NCBI GenBank assembly: GCA_964548275.1
Contig: CAZJQI010000008.1
Coordinates: 21,559-85,558, forward strand
DNA: 64,000 bases
Source: JAUVUV01 sp964548275
GTDB taxonomy: Bacteria > Gemmatimonadota > Glassbacteria > GWA2-58-10
Direction of reading: 5' to 3'
The stretch's first letter is position 1. Each line of letters starts with the position of its first letter. This document shows, in pieces, positions 25,564-34,985 of this stretch. The notes under the pieces were generated by a model. That model did not search any database, was not told the DNA's origin, and was given only the letters and a program-made list of their open reading frames with translations. A program made the position numbers and the translations under genes.

Positions 25564-26880
25564 ATGAAAGTATTTTTCAACACTTTCGGCTGCAAGACCA
25601 ACCAGTACGATTCGGCTCTCATCGGGCAAATTTTCGAACAGGCAGGGTTTACTCTCACCGATAATCCGGATTCTGCACAGTGGGTTGTAGTGAATACCTG
25701 CTCGGTAACCAAGCGTGGAGAAGATAAGGCCTGCCAGTGGGTGCGCAAGATAGGCCGCGAGCATCCAGAGGCAAGAATAGCGGTTGTCGGCTGCTCGGTT
25801 GAGGTAAGCGCCGGGCGTTTCGCCGAACTTCCCGGGGTGAGCCTGCTTCTGGGCACAGAGGAAAAATTCCGGCTGGGTGAGGTTCTGGCAGAATATGAAA
25901 AGAACAGGGGCAAATCACAGGAGAGGCTTGAGCCTGCAAGCGGCCTGGTCCGCAAGCTCGACCGATACAGCCAGAAAGCCGTGCTCACCGCGCACAGGGA
26001 TCACGCCCGGGCTTTTGTAAAAATACAGGACGGCTGCAACAACCGCTGTACCTACTGTATCGTGCCGTTTACGCGGGGTGTGAGCAGGAGCAGGCCGCTC
26101 GAGCAGGTTCTCGCCGAGATACAGGCTCTTGAAACCCGGGGCCACAGGGAGGTGGTGCTGACCGGGATCCATATCGGCCGGTATGGCCTGGATCTGCCGG
26201 AAGCTTTAACATTGGCTGCCCTGGTGGAGAAAGTTCTCACTGAAACCGGTGAGGTTCGAATCCGCCTGAGTTCTGTGGAGGTTGGAGAGATTGACGAGCC
26301 TCTGGTGGAATTGCTCTCCAGCCGGGAAAGGCTTTGCAGCCATCTCCACATTCCCATTCAGCACGGCAGCAAAACAGTGCTCGCGCGGATGGGACGTAAG
26401 TACAGCCCTGCGGAATTCCGCGGAACAGTGGAAAGAATCGCCGAATCTCTGCCTGGTCTCGGCCTTGGTACGGATGTCATTGCCGGCTTCCCGGGTGAAA
26501 CCGAATCTGAATTCAACGAATGCCGGGATTTCATAGATTCCCTGCCCTTTACTTACCTTCACGTTTTCCCGTTCTCGCCGAGACCTGGAACCGAGGCTGC
26601 CAAGCTCGGCAATCACCTGATTAAAGGGGAGATTCGCAGGCGGGTTAAAATTATGCGTGAACTCTCGAACAGGAAAAGGGAGAGTTTCTTGCGCAGCCTG
26701 GCCGGGAAAACTCTTTCAGTGGTTCACGAAAGCGAGCTGCCCTCTGGTGTTTCGGTCTGCCGCGCGGACAATTACGCCAGGGTTTATTATCAGGGCGCCA
26801 GTCCTCCAAAAATTTTTGATCTTATTGCAGAGCAGCCCTGGCGCGACGGTGTCTGGGCAAAATTGCCGGCTGGTGCTTAA
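25564..26880 (+). CDS. mtaB: tRNA t6A37 methylthiotransferase MtaB
   Basis: A 438-residue radical-SAM methylthiotransferase that converts t6A37 to ms2t6A37 in tRNAs reading ANN codons. N-terminal UPF0004 cluster cysteines occur in FGCKTNQYDS, NTCSVTKRGEDK and VVGCSVE; the radical-SAM cluster is CNNRCTYC (about residues 159-166). KTNQYD and CSVT separate it from MiaB. A TRAM-like C-terminal region is short. It begins a tandem pair with miaB, 23 bases apart, and the ATG has no strong ribosome site. Confidence 0.93.
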   Translation: MKVFFNTFGCKTNQYDSALIGQIFEQAGFTLTDNPDSAQWVVVNTCSVTKRGEDKACQWVRKIGREHPEARIAVVGCSVEVSAGRFAELPGVSLLLGTEEKFRLGEVLAEYEKNRGKSQERLEPASGLVRKLDRYSQKAVLTAHRDHARAFVKIQDGCNNRCTYCIVPFTRGVSRSRPLEQVLAEIQALETRGHREVVLTGIHIGRYGLDLPEALTLAALVEKVLTETGEVRIRLSSVEVGEIDEPLVELLSSRERLCSHLHIPIQHGSKTVLARMGRKYSPAEFRGTVERIAESLPGLGLGTDVIAGFPGETESEFNECRDFIDSLPFTYLHVFPFSPRPGTEAAKLGNHLIKGEIRRRVKIMRELSNRKRESFLRSLAGKTLSVVHESELPSGVSVCRADNYARVYYQGASPPKIFDLIAEQPWRDGVWAKLPAGA

Positions 26881-26903
26881 CTTTGGATCATAGACAGCGA
26901 ATT

Positions 26904-28229
26904 ATGGACAAGCTAAAGACATATTATCTGGAGACTTACGGTTGCCAGATGAATTTCAGCGATTCCGAGCTGGTTGAAAGCCTGCTCTCCCAGGCAGGGC
27001 TCGAACCGGCCGGGGGGGCCGAGGAGGCTGATCTGATACTTGTCAATACCTGTGGAGTGCGGGAACACGCTGAACAGAGAGTTTTGACCAGGATTAGACA
27101 GCTCAGGGCCCAGAAAGAACACTCGCCGCACAAGCTGCTGGCTGTGATCGGCTGCATGGCCCAGCGTCTCGGAGAGGATCTCCTGGCAACCGCGCCGTGG
27201 GTGGATCTGGTGGTCGGCCCGGACGGGTACAGGAAAATCCCGGAGCTGATCAATGAACTGGCCCGCAATGATCATCTTCGGTTATCTTTTCTCGACTTTG
27301 TTACAAGCGAAACTTACGATGATCTCATTCCCAGGCGCAGGGGCCTCTGGAGCGCCTGGGTGCCGATCACCCGCGGCTGCGACAATTTCTGCAGCTACTG
27401 TATCGTACCTTACGTGCGCGGCAGGGAGCGCTCCCTGGACCCTGCGGCTGTCGAGCGGCAGGTCAGGCAATTTGTCGATGAAGGTGCGGTCGAGATAGTG
27501 CTTCTGGGCCAGAATGTCAATTCCTACAAATACGGTGACACTGATTTTGCCGGGCTTCTTCGGCGGCTGGACCGGGTAGAGGGCCTGCGCTGGATCCGTT
27601 TTCTCACCAGCCACCCCAGGGATCTGAGCGACAGGATTATCACAGCAATGGCCGAATGCAGCAAAGTCTGCGAGCACCTTCACCTTCCGGTCCAGTCGGG
27701 CTCTGATCACGTGCTTAAACTGATGAACCGGGGTTACACCAGAGCTTATTATCTCGAACGGGCGGCTTCCCTGCGTCAAAAGATACCGGGAATCGCCCTG
27801 ACAGCGGATATCCTGGTCGGTTTTCCAGGTGAAACAAAGCGCGATTTCAAGCACACGGTGAACCTGATGAAAGAGGTGCGTTTCGACTACGCTTATACTT
27901 TCAAGTATTCTCCCAGGCCGGGCACGGCGGCAGCCCGCCTGGCCGACACGGTGCCGGAAGCAGAAAAAGCGCGCCGCCTTCAGGAGGTGATCGAGCTCCA
28001 GAGGTCGCACACCAGGCAGGCACTTCAAAAGATGAACGGACAGAGCATGGAGGTTCTTCTTGTTGCACGTGCGAAAAGAGGGGACGGGAAACTTCGGGGC
28101 AAGACCCGGAGCCATTTCAACATTTTCCTGCCTGCGGATGAATCTTATCTGGGGAAAATCGTGCCTGCCACGGTAACCGGCGACACCGGGATGAACCTTC
28201 TGGGCGAGCTTCTGGAAACCCGATCATAG
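26904..28229 (+). CDS. miaB: tRNA-2-methylthio-N6-dimethylallyladenosine synthase MiaB
   Basis: From ATG 26904 (TTG 26883 is an alternative) 441 residues. MiaB adds the methylthio group to i6A37. Cluster cysteines are in ETYGCQMNFSDSE, NTCGVREHAEQR and AVIGCMAQR; the SAM cluster is CDNFCSYC in TRGCDNFCSYCIVPYVRGRE. The C-terminal TRAM domain ends in VTGDTGMNLLGEL. miaA, which makes the substrate i6A37, lies 6 kb downstream, and mtaB directly upstream. Confidence 0.95.
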   Translation: MDKLKTYYLETYGCQMNFSDSELVESLLSQAGLEPAGGAEEADLILVNTCGVREHAEQRVLTRIRQLRAQKEHSPHKLLAVIGCMAQRLGEDLLATAPWVDLVVGPDGYRKIPELINELARNDHLRLSFLDFVTSETYDDLIPRRRGLWSAWVPITRGCDNFCSYCIVPYVRGRERSLDPAAVERQVRQFVDEGAVEIVLLGQNVNSYKYGDTDFAGLLRRLDRVEGLRWIRFLTSHPRDLSDRIITAMAECSKVCEHLHLPVQSGSDHVLKLMNRGYTRAYYLERAASLRQKIPGIALTADILVGFPGETKRDFKHTVNLMKEVRFDYAYTFKYSPRPGTAAARLADTVPEAEKARRLQEVIELQRSHTRQALQKMNGQSMEVLLVARAKRGDGKLRGKTRSHFNIFLPADESYLGKIVPATVTGDTGMNLLGELLETRS

Positions 28230-28354
28230 ATAGAACAGCACACTCAGTGACACACTGGATATCCATTCACAAAATCCCGGGTACTGGATATATTCCTTGC
28301 GTGCCTGAAATTTCCTCATAGCCTCAGTATATCCACTGTAAAAAGGAGGGTGGA

Positions 28355-30826
28355 TTGAATCCTGACGAGGCTGTGTATAAGCTCTCACCCGGCAGAAACC
28401 GGCTTCCCGCCCTGACCCTGGCGGCTCTTCTGGCACTGGGCATTTATTCAGCCCATCTTTCCGGATATCTCTGGGTTGTCCCGTCCATCCTTCTTGCAGC
28501 CTCTGTCATCCTTTATCTTTTTTTGCGATCTCCCGGTTCGAGAGCGTACCTGGTTCAACTGTCCGTTTTTTCGCTCGTGGCTCTCTGCGGATTCTTTCTT
28601 TTTTACCTCCATAAACAAGAACGGCAGCACATCCTTTCCAAGCAGCCTTCGGTGGAGCGGCATGTCGGCCTGGCCGGGCACCTTCTCGGGCCGCCCTGGA
28701 AGACAAGGGCTTACGGCCTGGGCGACAGGCTGCATTTCCAGTTCCAGGTCGAGGCGCAGAGAGAAATCGGCAGCAGCGGATGGGAACAGGCGGGCTACCG
28801 CATTATTGTCACCGTACCTGACAGCCTGGGCCTGAGACTTTCCGGAAATGAAAGTCTTGCCTTTCCAGCCTTTTTGCAACAGGTGAGCGGGTACGCCAAT
28901 CCCGGTGGATTCGACTGGAGAGAGTATCTGGCGGCAAACTCGATCGTAGCCGAAGCTGTTATCGAGGCTCCAGGGGAGATTGAGCGTGTCTCGAGTTCAA
29001 GGTCATTGCTGTCAAGGCTTTTCAACCCCCGCCGTCTTGCGCTCGACCTTCGATCCCGCCTTTACGATTTCCACGAAAAGCTTTACCCCCCGGGCGGCGT
29101 GCGCGAGGTGGCCTCGGCGATGCTGATCGGGGCCAGGCAGCAGGTGCCCCGCATCCTCCGGGATGATTTCGCCTCCAGCGGCACGATCCACGTACTGGTT
29201 GTATCCGGGCTTCATGTAGGTTTTATCGCAACAGTGGTTTACCTTTTATTCTCGCTTATCTCAGGCCGGGGCTGGACTACATCCCTGCTCTCGGTCGGGG
29301 CGGTGTTCCTTTTCGCCCTGACCAGCGGAGCCCGTCCCTCTGTGCTGCGGGCCTCGATCATGTGCGCATTTGTGCTGATGGCCCTGCCCCTTCAGCGAAG
29401 GAGGGTGGTGCTGAACAGCCTGGCAGCCGCATTCGCCATTTTACTGCTCTTTCGGCCGGACTGGCTATTCGATATCGGCTTTCAGCTTTCTTTCGCCGCA
29501 GTAAGCGGAATCGGGCTGCTCGTGCCTGGTCTGGAAGAGAGGTGTCATGCGAGAACCTGGTGGCAGAACCCGGTAAAGCGTTGGTTTGCTCGGCTCGTGC
29601 TGGCCAGTATCGCAGCCCAGCTTGCAATAACACCCCTGGTCGCCTATTACTTTTTCCGCATCACGCCAATCGCTTTTATCGCCAACCTTTTCATGGTTCC
29701 TCTCGCAGGTATGGCTGTTGTTACGGGCTTTATTGCCGACCTGGCCGGGTTTGTCTGGCTGCCTCTGGCAAAAATCGCAGCAACACCGGCCGCACTGATT
29801 CTGAAAGCGATGATCTATCTGGCGCGTTTTTTCGCCGATCTTCCGGCAGCTTATTTCGATATTGCATCGCCCCGCGTTATGGATATTTTCTTTTTCTGGC
29901 TCGTGCTTTATGTGGGCTCAGTGATACTAACCAGCCGGAGGAGGGCTGGCCGGCTGGTGCTGGTCTGCCTGCTCTGGGCGAACTTCCATCTCTGGGTGCC
30001 GTTTTTCGAAAACAGGACAGACGAACTTCTGGTGCGTTTTCTCGATCTAGGCCGGGCCCAGACGCCTGTACTCCACTTTCCCGGAGGGGTTACGATATTG
30101 GCTGATCCGGCAGGCAGAACGGGTTACCGCTCCAGGGCCACCCGCGATGTTATCTCCCCATACCTTCTCAGACACAGCGGTAGGAAAATAGACTGGTTGC
30201 TTCTGCGGGGGAAACCTGATGCCCGTTACAACTGGGCCTGGAATATATTGAACCGTTTCGAAGTGAACGGGATAATCATAACTGAGCCTGAGGATCCCAC
30301 CCGATTTTTCGCCAGGTTTCTGAGCGTCTGCTCATCAAGAGGGGTTCCTGTTCGCCTGGCTACGATATCAGACACACTTCACCAGGGAAAAGCAGAATTG
30401 TTTTTCATCGGCGTACCCAGAACAGCCTTTGATGAGGCTGAGATCACGCGGAAAACAGATCCTGGCTTGATACCGGTTGTCAAACACAATGGACGAAGGT
30501 TCTTTCTTGCCGGTGCCCTATCAAGAGGCGAGGTGATCGAATTTAATGCCGGAACTGACGAGATCAGAGCGGATGTGCTGGAGTGGCCTGTCTCGCTCGC
30601 CGCCAGGGGAAGTGTAGATATCGCCAGCAGATTCAAAGAAATTGTCCGATCAGAATATGTAATCCAGCCTGTGAAAAACACTTACGGGGAATTGGATTAT
30701 TACAGTTCAGATTTATCAGGCGTGAGTGAAAAATTCCGCCCTCTGGTTACTTCCCACTATGGCGCGGTGAGCTTCAGATCAAAGGAAGGGCTTCTGTGGC
30801 TGAGTACTGAGAGAGCTGGATTTTAG
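28355..30826 (+). CDS. comEC: ComEC/Rec2 DNA-uptake channel with degenerate metallo-beta-lactamase domain
   Basis: The TTG at 28355 follows AGGAGG by five bases; 823 residues. Order: two N-terminal membrane helices, an OB-like DUF4131 part (about 80-215), the Competence membrane domain with VSGLHVGFIATVV and DIGFQLSFAAVSGIGLL, and a C-terminal metallo-beta-lactamase-like part from FLDLGRAQTPVLHF. The usual SHxHxDH metal motif should follow IDWLLL; here it reads RGKPDARYN, so metal binding and nuclease function are probably lost. ComEC carries single-stranded DNA across the inner membrane during transformation. No other competence genes are in the window. Confidence 0.9.
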   Translation: MNPDEAVYKLSPGRNRLPALTLAALLALGIYSAHLSGYLWVVPSILLAASVILYLFLRSPGSRAYLVQLSVFSLVALCGFFLFYLHKQERQHILSKQPSVERHVGLAGHLLGPPWKTRAYGLGDRLHFQFQVEAQREIGSSGWEQAGYRIIVTVPDSLGLRLSGNESLAFPAFLQQVSGYANPGGFDWREYLAANSIVAEAVIEAPGEIERVSSSRSLLSRLFNPRRLALDLRSRLYDFHEKLYPPGGVREVASAMLIGARQQVPRILRDDFASSGTIHVLVVSGLHVGFIATVVYLLFSLISGRGWTTSLLSVGAVFLFALTSGARPSVLRASIMCAFVLMALPLQRRRVVLNSLAAAFAILLLFRPDWLFDIGFQLSFAAVSGIGLLVPGLEERCHARTWWQNPVKRWFARLVLASIAAQLAITPLVAYYFFRITPIAFIANLFMVPLAGMAVVTGFIADLAGFVWLPLAKIAATPAALILKAMIYLARFFADLPAAYFDIASPRVMDIFFFWLVLYVGSVILTSRRRAGRLVLVCLLWANFHLWVPFFENRTDELLVRFLDLGRAQTPVLHFPGGVTILADPAGRTGYRSRATRDVISPYLLRHSGRKIDWLLLRGKPDARYNWAWNILNRFEVNGIIITEPEDPTRFFARFLSVCSSRGVPVRLATISDTLHQGKAELFFIGVPRTAFDEAEITRKTDPGLIPVVKHNGRRFFLAGALSRGEVIEFNAGTDEIRADVLEWPVSLAARGSVDIASRFKEIVRSEYVIQPVKNTYGELDYYSSDLSGVSEKFRPLVTSHYGAVSFRSKEGLLWLSTERAGF

Positions 30827-30889
30827 ATGGGAATGCTTAAAATGTTCAGGTTTTCTTGGCAAGGAAAAGAAGCTGATCAGGTCCGGAAC

Positions 30890-31972
30890 TCAGACCTGGA
30901 CGCTCTGGATCGTGATTTTGGTCTCTTTTGCCAGGTCTATCTCGTAAGGCTTTTCAATTTCCTTGCCAGCGGGTGTGGTGAGAACCCTGACCAGCGGGCG
31001 ATCTATTTTCCGGGTATCATTGGTTACCACAACAGCGGTTTCTCCGGTACTTAAAAGGACTGTACTTGCTGCAGGGTAGGGGGCAATGTTATTGATAAAG
31101 TGATCCAGGCATACCGGGTCGAAATGGGTACCCCGGCCCAGTTTCAGGTATTCGAGACCCACCAGCGGAGGAAGCCTTCTTTTATAACTGCGGTCAGAGG
31201 TGAGCGAGTCGTAAACATCGGCCAGGGCGGTATAGCGGCTCCAGATATGGGTTTTTTCTCCAACCAGGGAATTGGGATAACCGGTGCCGTTGTAATACTC
31301 ATGGTGCTGAAGAGCCACACTGGCGATGAGCGGTTTCATACTGGATTTATGTAGGAGGATTTCGTAGCCGATCGAGGTATGCCTCCTCATCCGTGCAAAT
31401 TCATCCGGGTTAAGCCTGCCTTTTTTCTGGACTATTTCTATTGGAATGTGCGCCTTGCCGATATCCGAAAGCAGGGCTGCCATGGCCATATCGCGCAGTT
31501 CCAGCGTGGTGAACTTGCCGACATTCACTGCTGTCAACACGGTTAGCACGGATACATTGACAGAGTGCATGAAAGTATAGTTGTCGAAACTTTTCAGATC
31601 GATCAGATCCATGATCTGGTCACCGGCGCTGACCAGGTCATCAACGATCTTGTCTGCCACGCTGGAGACCCTTGTCCGGTCGAGTGCAACCTTGTCCGAC
31701 CTGGTACCGCTTTCGCGAATCAAATCGAAAGTTTCCGAGATCGTAGATACGGCCTCCATCCGTGTCTTATCGGAAATGACATCATTTACCTCGATATCCT
31801 CGTATCCCTTCTCATGGACATAGACCGAGGTATAGCCCATTTCTTTCAGACGCCTGATATAACGGGCTGATACAGCTACTCCGGCTCCGAGTAAAAGGGT
31901 CCCTTTCTCGTTGTAGATGGGCCTTCCTAACTCTTTCCCAGGCTCTAGAGAATCGAGAGATATCAGTTTCAT
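30890..31972 (-). CDS. HD-GYP domain protein with altered HD motif
   Basis: From ATG 31972, 360 residues; a TTG lies one codon before. Residues 1-60 form a DUF3391-like N-terminal region, then an HD-GYP domain: FMHSVNVSVLT, ALLSDIGKAHIP, MRRHTSIGYEIL, HHEYYNGTGYPNS and ADVYDSLTSDRSYKRRL. HD-GYP enzymes hydrolyse cyclic di-GMP. The canonical LLHDIGK is LLSDIGK here, so one metal-binding histidine is replaced by serine, while the GYP motif is intact. It may therefore be a weak enzyme or a c-di-GMP sensor. About 130 residues at the C-terminus form a small extra domain of unknown role. Converges on comEC. Confidence 0.9.
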   Translation of the reverse strand: MKLISLDSLEPGKELGRPIYNEKGTLLLGAGVAVSARYIRRLKEMGYTSVYVHEKGYEDIEVNDVISDKTRMEAVSTISETFDLIRESGTRSDKVALDRTRVSSVADKIVDDLVSAGDQIMDLIDLKSFDNYTFMHSVNVSVLTVLTAVNVGKFTTLELRDMAMAALLSDIGKAHIPIEIVQKKGRLNPDEFARMRRHTSIGYEILLHKSSMKPLIASVALQHHEYYNGTGYPNSLVGEKTHIWSRYTALADVYDSLTSDRSYKRRLPPLVGLEYLKLGRGTHFDPVCLDHFINNIAPYPAASTVLLSTGETAVVVTNDTRKIDRPLVRVLTTPAGKEIEKPYEIDLAKETKITIQSVQV

Positions 31973-32178
31973 CAACCTGCCCCTTGGAGAAGAATTATTA
32001 AATTCTATTTTTTTTCTTGCTCTTTGTCAAGCACCAACAGCCTATAGTTTTTGATAACCCCTGTTTTTGGCCCTTTTGGTGAATTTTTTCTCGATTTCCC
32101 ATTTTTATTTGTTCTGCAATCGCTCAACATTTATATTTCATTATTTGAAAAATATTCGATTCCAACGGGAGAAAGCCC

Positions 32179-34041
32179 ATGCCCGCTACTATCCGTCTGT
32201 TAGATGAAAATACCAAGAACCTGATCGCCGCCGGGGAGGTTATCGAGCGTCCGGCCTCGGTGGTAAAGGAACTGATTGAAAACTCCCTCGACTCAGGCGC
32301 ACGCAGGATCACGATCGAATGCGAGGGGGCGGGCAGCCGCTTGATAAGGGTTATCGACGACGGCTGCGGGATGGGGCCTGAGGATGCAGAACTGGCGTTA
32401 TGCCGCCATGCGACAAGCAAGATCGACTCCGCGGACGATCTGAAAAATATCGCAACCATGGGCTTTCGAGGTGAGGCACTGCCTAGTATCTCCGCGGTGA
32501 GCAGGTTTGAACTGGAAACCTGCAGCCGGGATGATCCCTGCGGCAGTTTACTGATTGTCGAGGGCGGTAAGACTGTTGAGATCTCCGCTACCTCTCGCGC
32601 TCCCGGAACCATGGCTACAGTGCGCAATCTTTTTTTCAATGTGCCGGCCAGGCGCAAGTTTCTTAAAAGCGATCAGACAGAGCTGCGCCATATCGTCCGG
32701 GTTGTTACAAGTATCGCAATCGCCCAGATCGAGACCGCATTCAAGCTGACTCACGAGGGCAGGGAAATCTTTTCTGTACCTGCCTGCGATTCTGTAGCTG
32801 ATCGCGTGGAGGAAATCTACGGCAAAAGGAGCCAGGGTAAGTACCTGCCGGTAATTTACGAGCGCGGAGATTTCGTGGTTGGCGGGCTGATAGCCACCCC
32901 GGACTCGGTTTCTGGCACCCGGCCCGAACAGTACATGTTTATCAACAGACGCCCCTTTCACAGCCGTGCGGCGGCCCATGCGGTCCGCCAGGGATACCAG
33001 AGCACGATCCCGGATTCGGCACAGCCTTCTTTTTTCCTCTTTCTCACCATGGACCCAGCCGAAATCGATATAAACGTGCATCCAGCAAAGCTCGAGGTGC
33101 GTTTCCGCGATGAGGGATTGGTCTATTCCATGGTACACAAGGCAGTCCAGGAGGGATTGCGCCGGGAGGGAGCCATACCTGAACTCGAGTCAAGCGTTGG
33201 TGGTAAACTCATCTCCCTGAGCCCTTTAGTCACTTCGCGGCCAGGCGGCACAAAACTCCGGGGCAGGATCAATGACAGCGGGCTCGCTTCGGCAAGAAAG
33301 GCCGGCGCTTACCAGACCTCCTTTCTGATACCGCTGTCTCGCCCCTTCTCAGCTCGTGGCCCAACCACGGATCAAGAAAAAGGCCTTTTCCCCGAAACCA
33401 TGGCTGAAGAGGAAACAAAAAAGGGCGCCGATCAAGTTGAAAAAGCTGCGGAATCAATTCCTGTTGATGCTGCGCTGCCATCGATCTGGCAGCTTCACAA
33501 CCGTTATATTTTTGTCGAGACCAAAACAGGCTGTCTGGTTATCGACCAGCATGCGGCACACGAAAGAATACTCTTCGACAAGATAATGGACGATTTAAAA
33601 GACAAGCGGATCACCAGGCAGCGGCTTCTTTTTCCTGTCACCTTGCAGTTAACACCGGAAGAGCACGTGGCGGTAGAGGAGTTCAGGGCGATTCTGGAGC
33701 AGGCCGGGTTTGAAGTTGAGCAGTTCAGCGGACGTACGATTGTCGTACGCTCAGTGCCAACCCTGGAAAACCTGGGCAGCGTGGAGAATTTTTTCCGTGA
33801 GCTTTTACAGGACCTGGTCAGGGAGGGCCAGGGTTCCACCAGCACTCGCCATCAGACCTTGGCCCGCTCTCTGGCCTGCCGAGCAGCGATTAAAGCCGGC
33901 AAGGAACTTTCCATGCGCGAAATAAACGAGCTTATCGACCAGCTTTTCGCCACTCAACTGCCATACGCTGATGTTCACGGACGCAACACGATAGTAGGGC
34001 TCACTCTGGAGGAACTCGACAAGAGGTTTGGCAGAAGTTGA
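32179..34041 (+). CDS. mutL: DNA mismatch repair protein MutL
   Basis: A 620-residue MutL with GGGAG before the ATG. GHKL ATPase motifs are at the N-terminus: IAAGEVIERPASVVKELIEN, DDGCGMGPEDA, RHATSKI and GFRGEALPSISAV. A low-complexity linker (about 345-430) precedes the C-terminal dimerisation and endonuclease domain with DQHAAHERILFD, ACRAAIKAGKEL and YADVHGRNTIV. The DQHA motif is kept but its last acidic residue is Asp instead of Glu, and the usual CPHGRP reads ADVHGRN. Nicking activity is therefore uncertain. It overlaps miaA by four bases (TTGA). Confidence 0.95.
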   Translation: MPATIRLLDENTKNLIAAGEVIERPASVVKELIENSLDSGARRITIECEGAGSRLIRVIDDGCGMGPEDAELALCRHATSKIDSADDLKNIATMGFRGEALPSISAVSRFELETCSRDDPCGSLLIVEGGKTVEISATSRAPGTMATVRNLFFNVPARRKFLKSDQTELRHIVRVVTSIAIAQIETAFKLTHEGREIFSVPACDSVADRVEEIYGKRSQGKYLPVIYERGDFVVGGLIATPDSVSGTRPEQYMFINRRPFHSRAAAHAVRQGYQSTIPDSAQPSFFLFLTMDPAEIDINVHPAKLEVRFRDEGLVYSMVHKAVQEGLRREGAIPELESSVGGKLISLSPLVTSRPGGTKLRGRINDSGLASARKAGAYQTSFLIPLSRPFSARGPTTDQEKGLFPETMAEEETKKGADQVEKAAESIPVDAALPSIWQLHNRYIFVETKTGCLVIDQHAAHERILFDKIMDDLKDKRITRQRLLFPVTLQLTPEEHVAVEEFRAILEQAGFEVEQFSGRTIVVRSVPTLENLGSVENFFRELLQDLVREGQGSTSTRHQTLARSLACRAAIKAGKELSMREINELIDQLFATQLPYADVHGRNTIVGLTLEELDKRFGRS

Positions 34042-34967
34042 TCCCGATCCTGATAGTGGCCGGTCCGACTGCCTCCGGGAAATCGAAGCTCGCAGTGGAG
34101 CTTGCCCGGAAGTTGGACGGCGAAATAATCTCGGCCGATTCGCGCCAGATCTACAGAGGTCTTGATGCGGGAACGGTCAAACCATCAAAGGAAGAGCGGG
34201 CACGGGTGAGACACCACCTGATCGATATTATCGATCCGGTGGAGAAATACAATGCCGGAAGATTCGCTCGCGATGCCGCCGGGGTAATCGAAAAGCTGGT
34301 TAACGAAAGAAAGACACCGATAGTATGCGGTGGAACGGGATTCTACATCCAGGCGCTGGTTCGACCGTTTTTCTCTGAACCCGAATCCTTGGATCGGAGA
34401 AAAGAGAAGGTGCGTCTCAGGCTGAAAGAAATGTATGAAAAAAAAGGAGCGGAAGCCCTTCATGGAGAACTGGCCGAACTGGACCCGGAGAGCGCAGCAA
34501 GGCTTCACCCCAACGATTTCCAGCGTGTAAGCCGAGCCCTGGAACTCTATTACCTTTCGGGCCGGACAATGACCCAGCTTCTATCCGAGCCCAAGGCCGA
34601 AAGTCCTTATATGCCTTTCACGATCCTTCTCGATCCGCAGGCTGACCAGTTGAAAGAAGCTATTCACTTCAGAAGTAAAAGATTGTTCAACTCCGGCTGG
34701 CCTGAGGAAGTAAGAGCTTTGTTAGCCTCTGGAGTCCGCCCCGACGCTCCTGGACTGCAAAGCCTTGGCTACAACGAAGTTATAGACCTGGTAAAGGGCA
34801 AAGTAGGCCGGAAAGAGACCCTGGAGAAAATTATCAGAAAAACCTGGCAGTACGCCCGCCGCCAGCGTAGCTGGTTCAAGGTTCGGCATGCTGAGATGAA
34901 TGTTGATCCGAAAAATCTCGCTCCCGAGGAGATAATCTCTCTGTGGAGCGCTCATTGCTCACGATAA
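34038..34967 (+). CDS. miaA: tRNA dimethylallyltransferase MiaA
   Basis: A 309-residue protein beginning with a TTG that overlaps the mutL stop. P-loop GPTASGKSKLA (residues 9-19), SADSRQIYRGLDAGT, HHLIDIIDP, GGTGFYIQAL and QRVSRALELYYLSGR are all typical. It transfers dimethylallyl from DMAPP to A37 of tRNAs that read UNN codons, the substrate for MiaB. mutL-miaA adjacency is widespread. Confidence 0.96.
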   Translation: MIPILIVAGPTASGKSKLAVELARKLDGEIISADSRQIYRGLDAGTVKPSKEERARVRHHLIDIIDPVEKYNAGRFARDAAGVIEKLVNERKTPIVCGGTGFYIQALVRPFFSEPESLDRRKEKVRLRLKEMYEKKGAEALHGELAELDPESAARLHPNDFQRVSRALELYYLSGRTMTQLLSEPKAESPYMPFTILLDPQADQLKEAIHFRSKRLFNSGWPEEVRALLASGVRPDAPGLQSLGYNEVIDLVKGKVGRKETLEKIIRKTWQYARRQRSWFKVRHAEMNVDPKNLAPEEIISLWSAHCSR

Positions 34968-34985
34968 ATAAGACTACAGGAAGTT

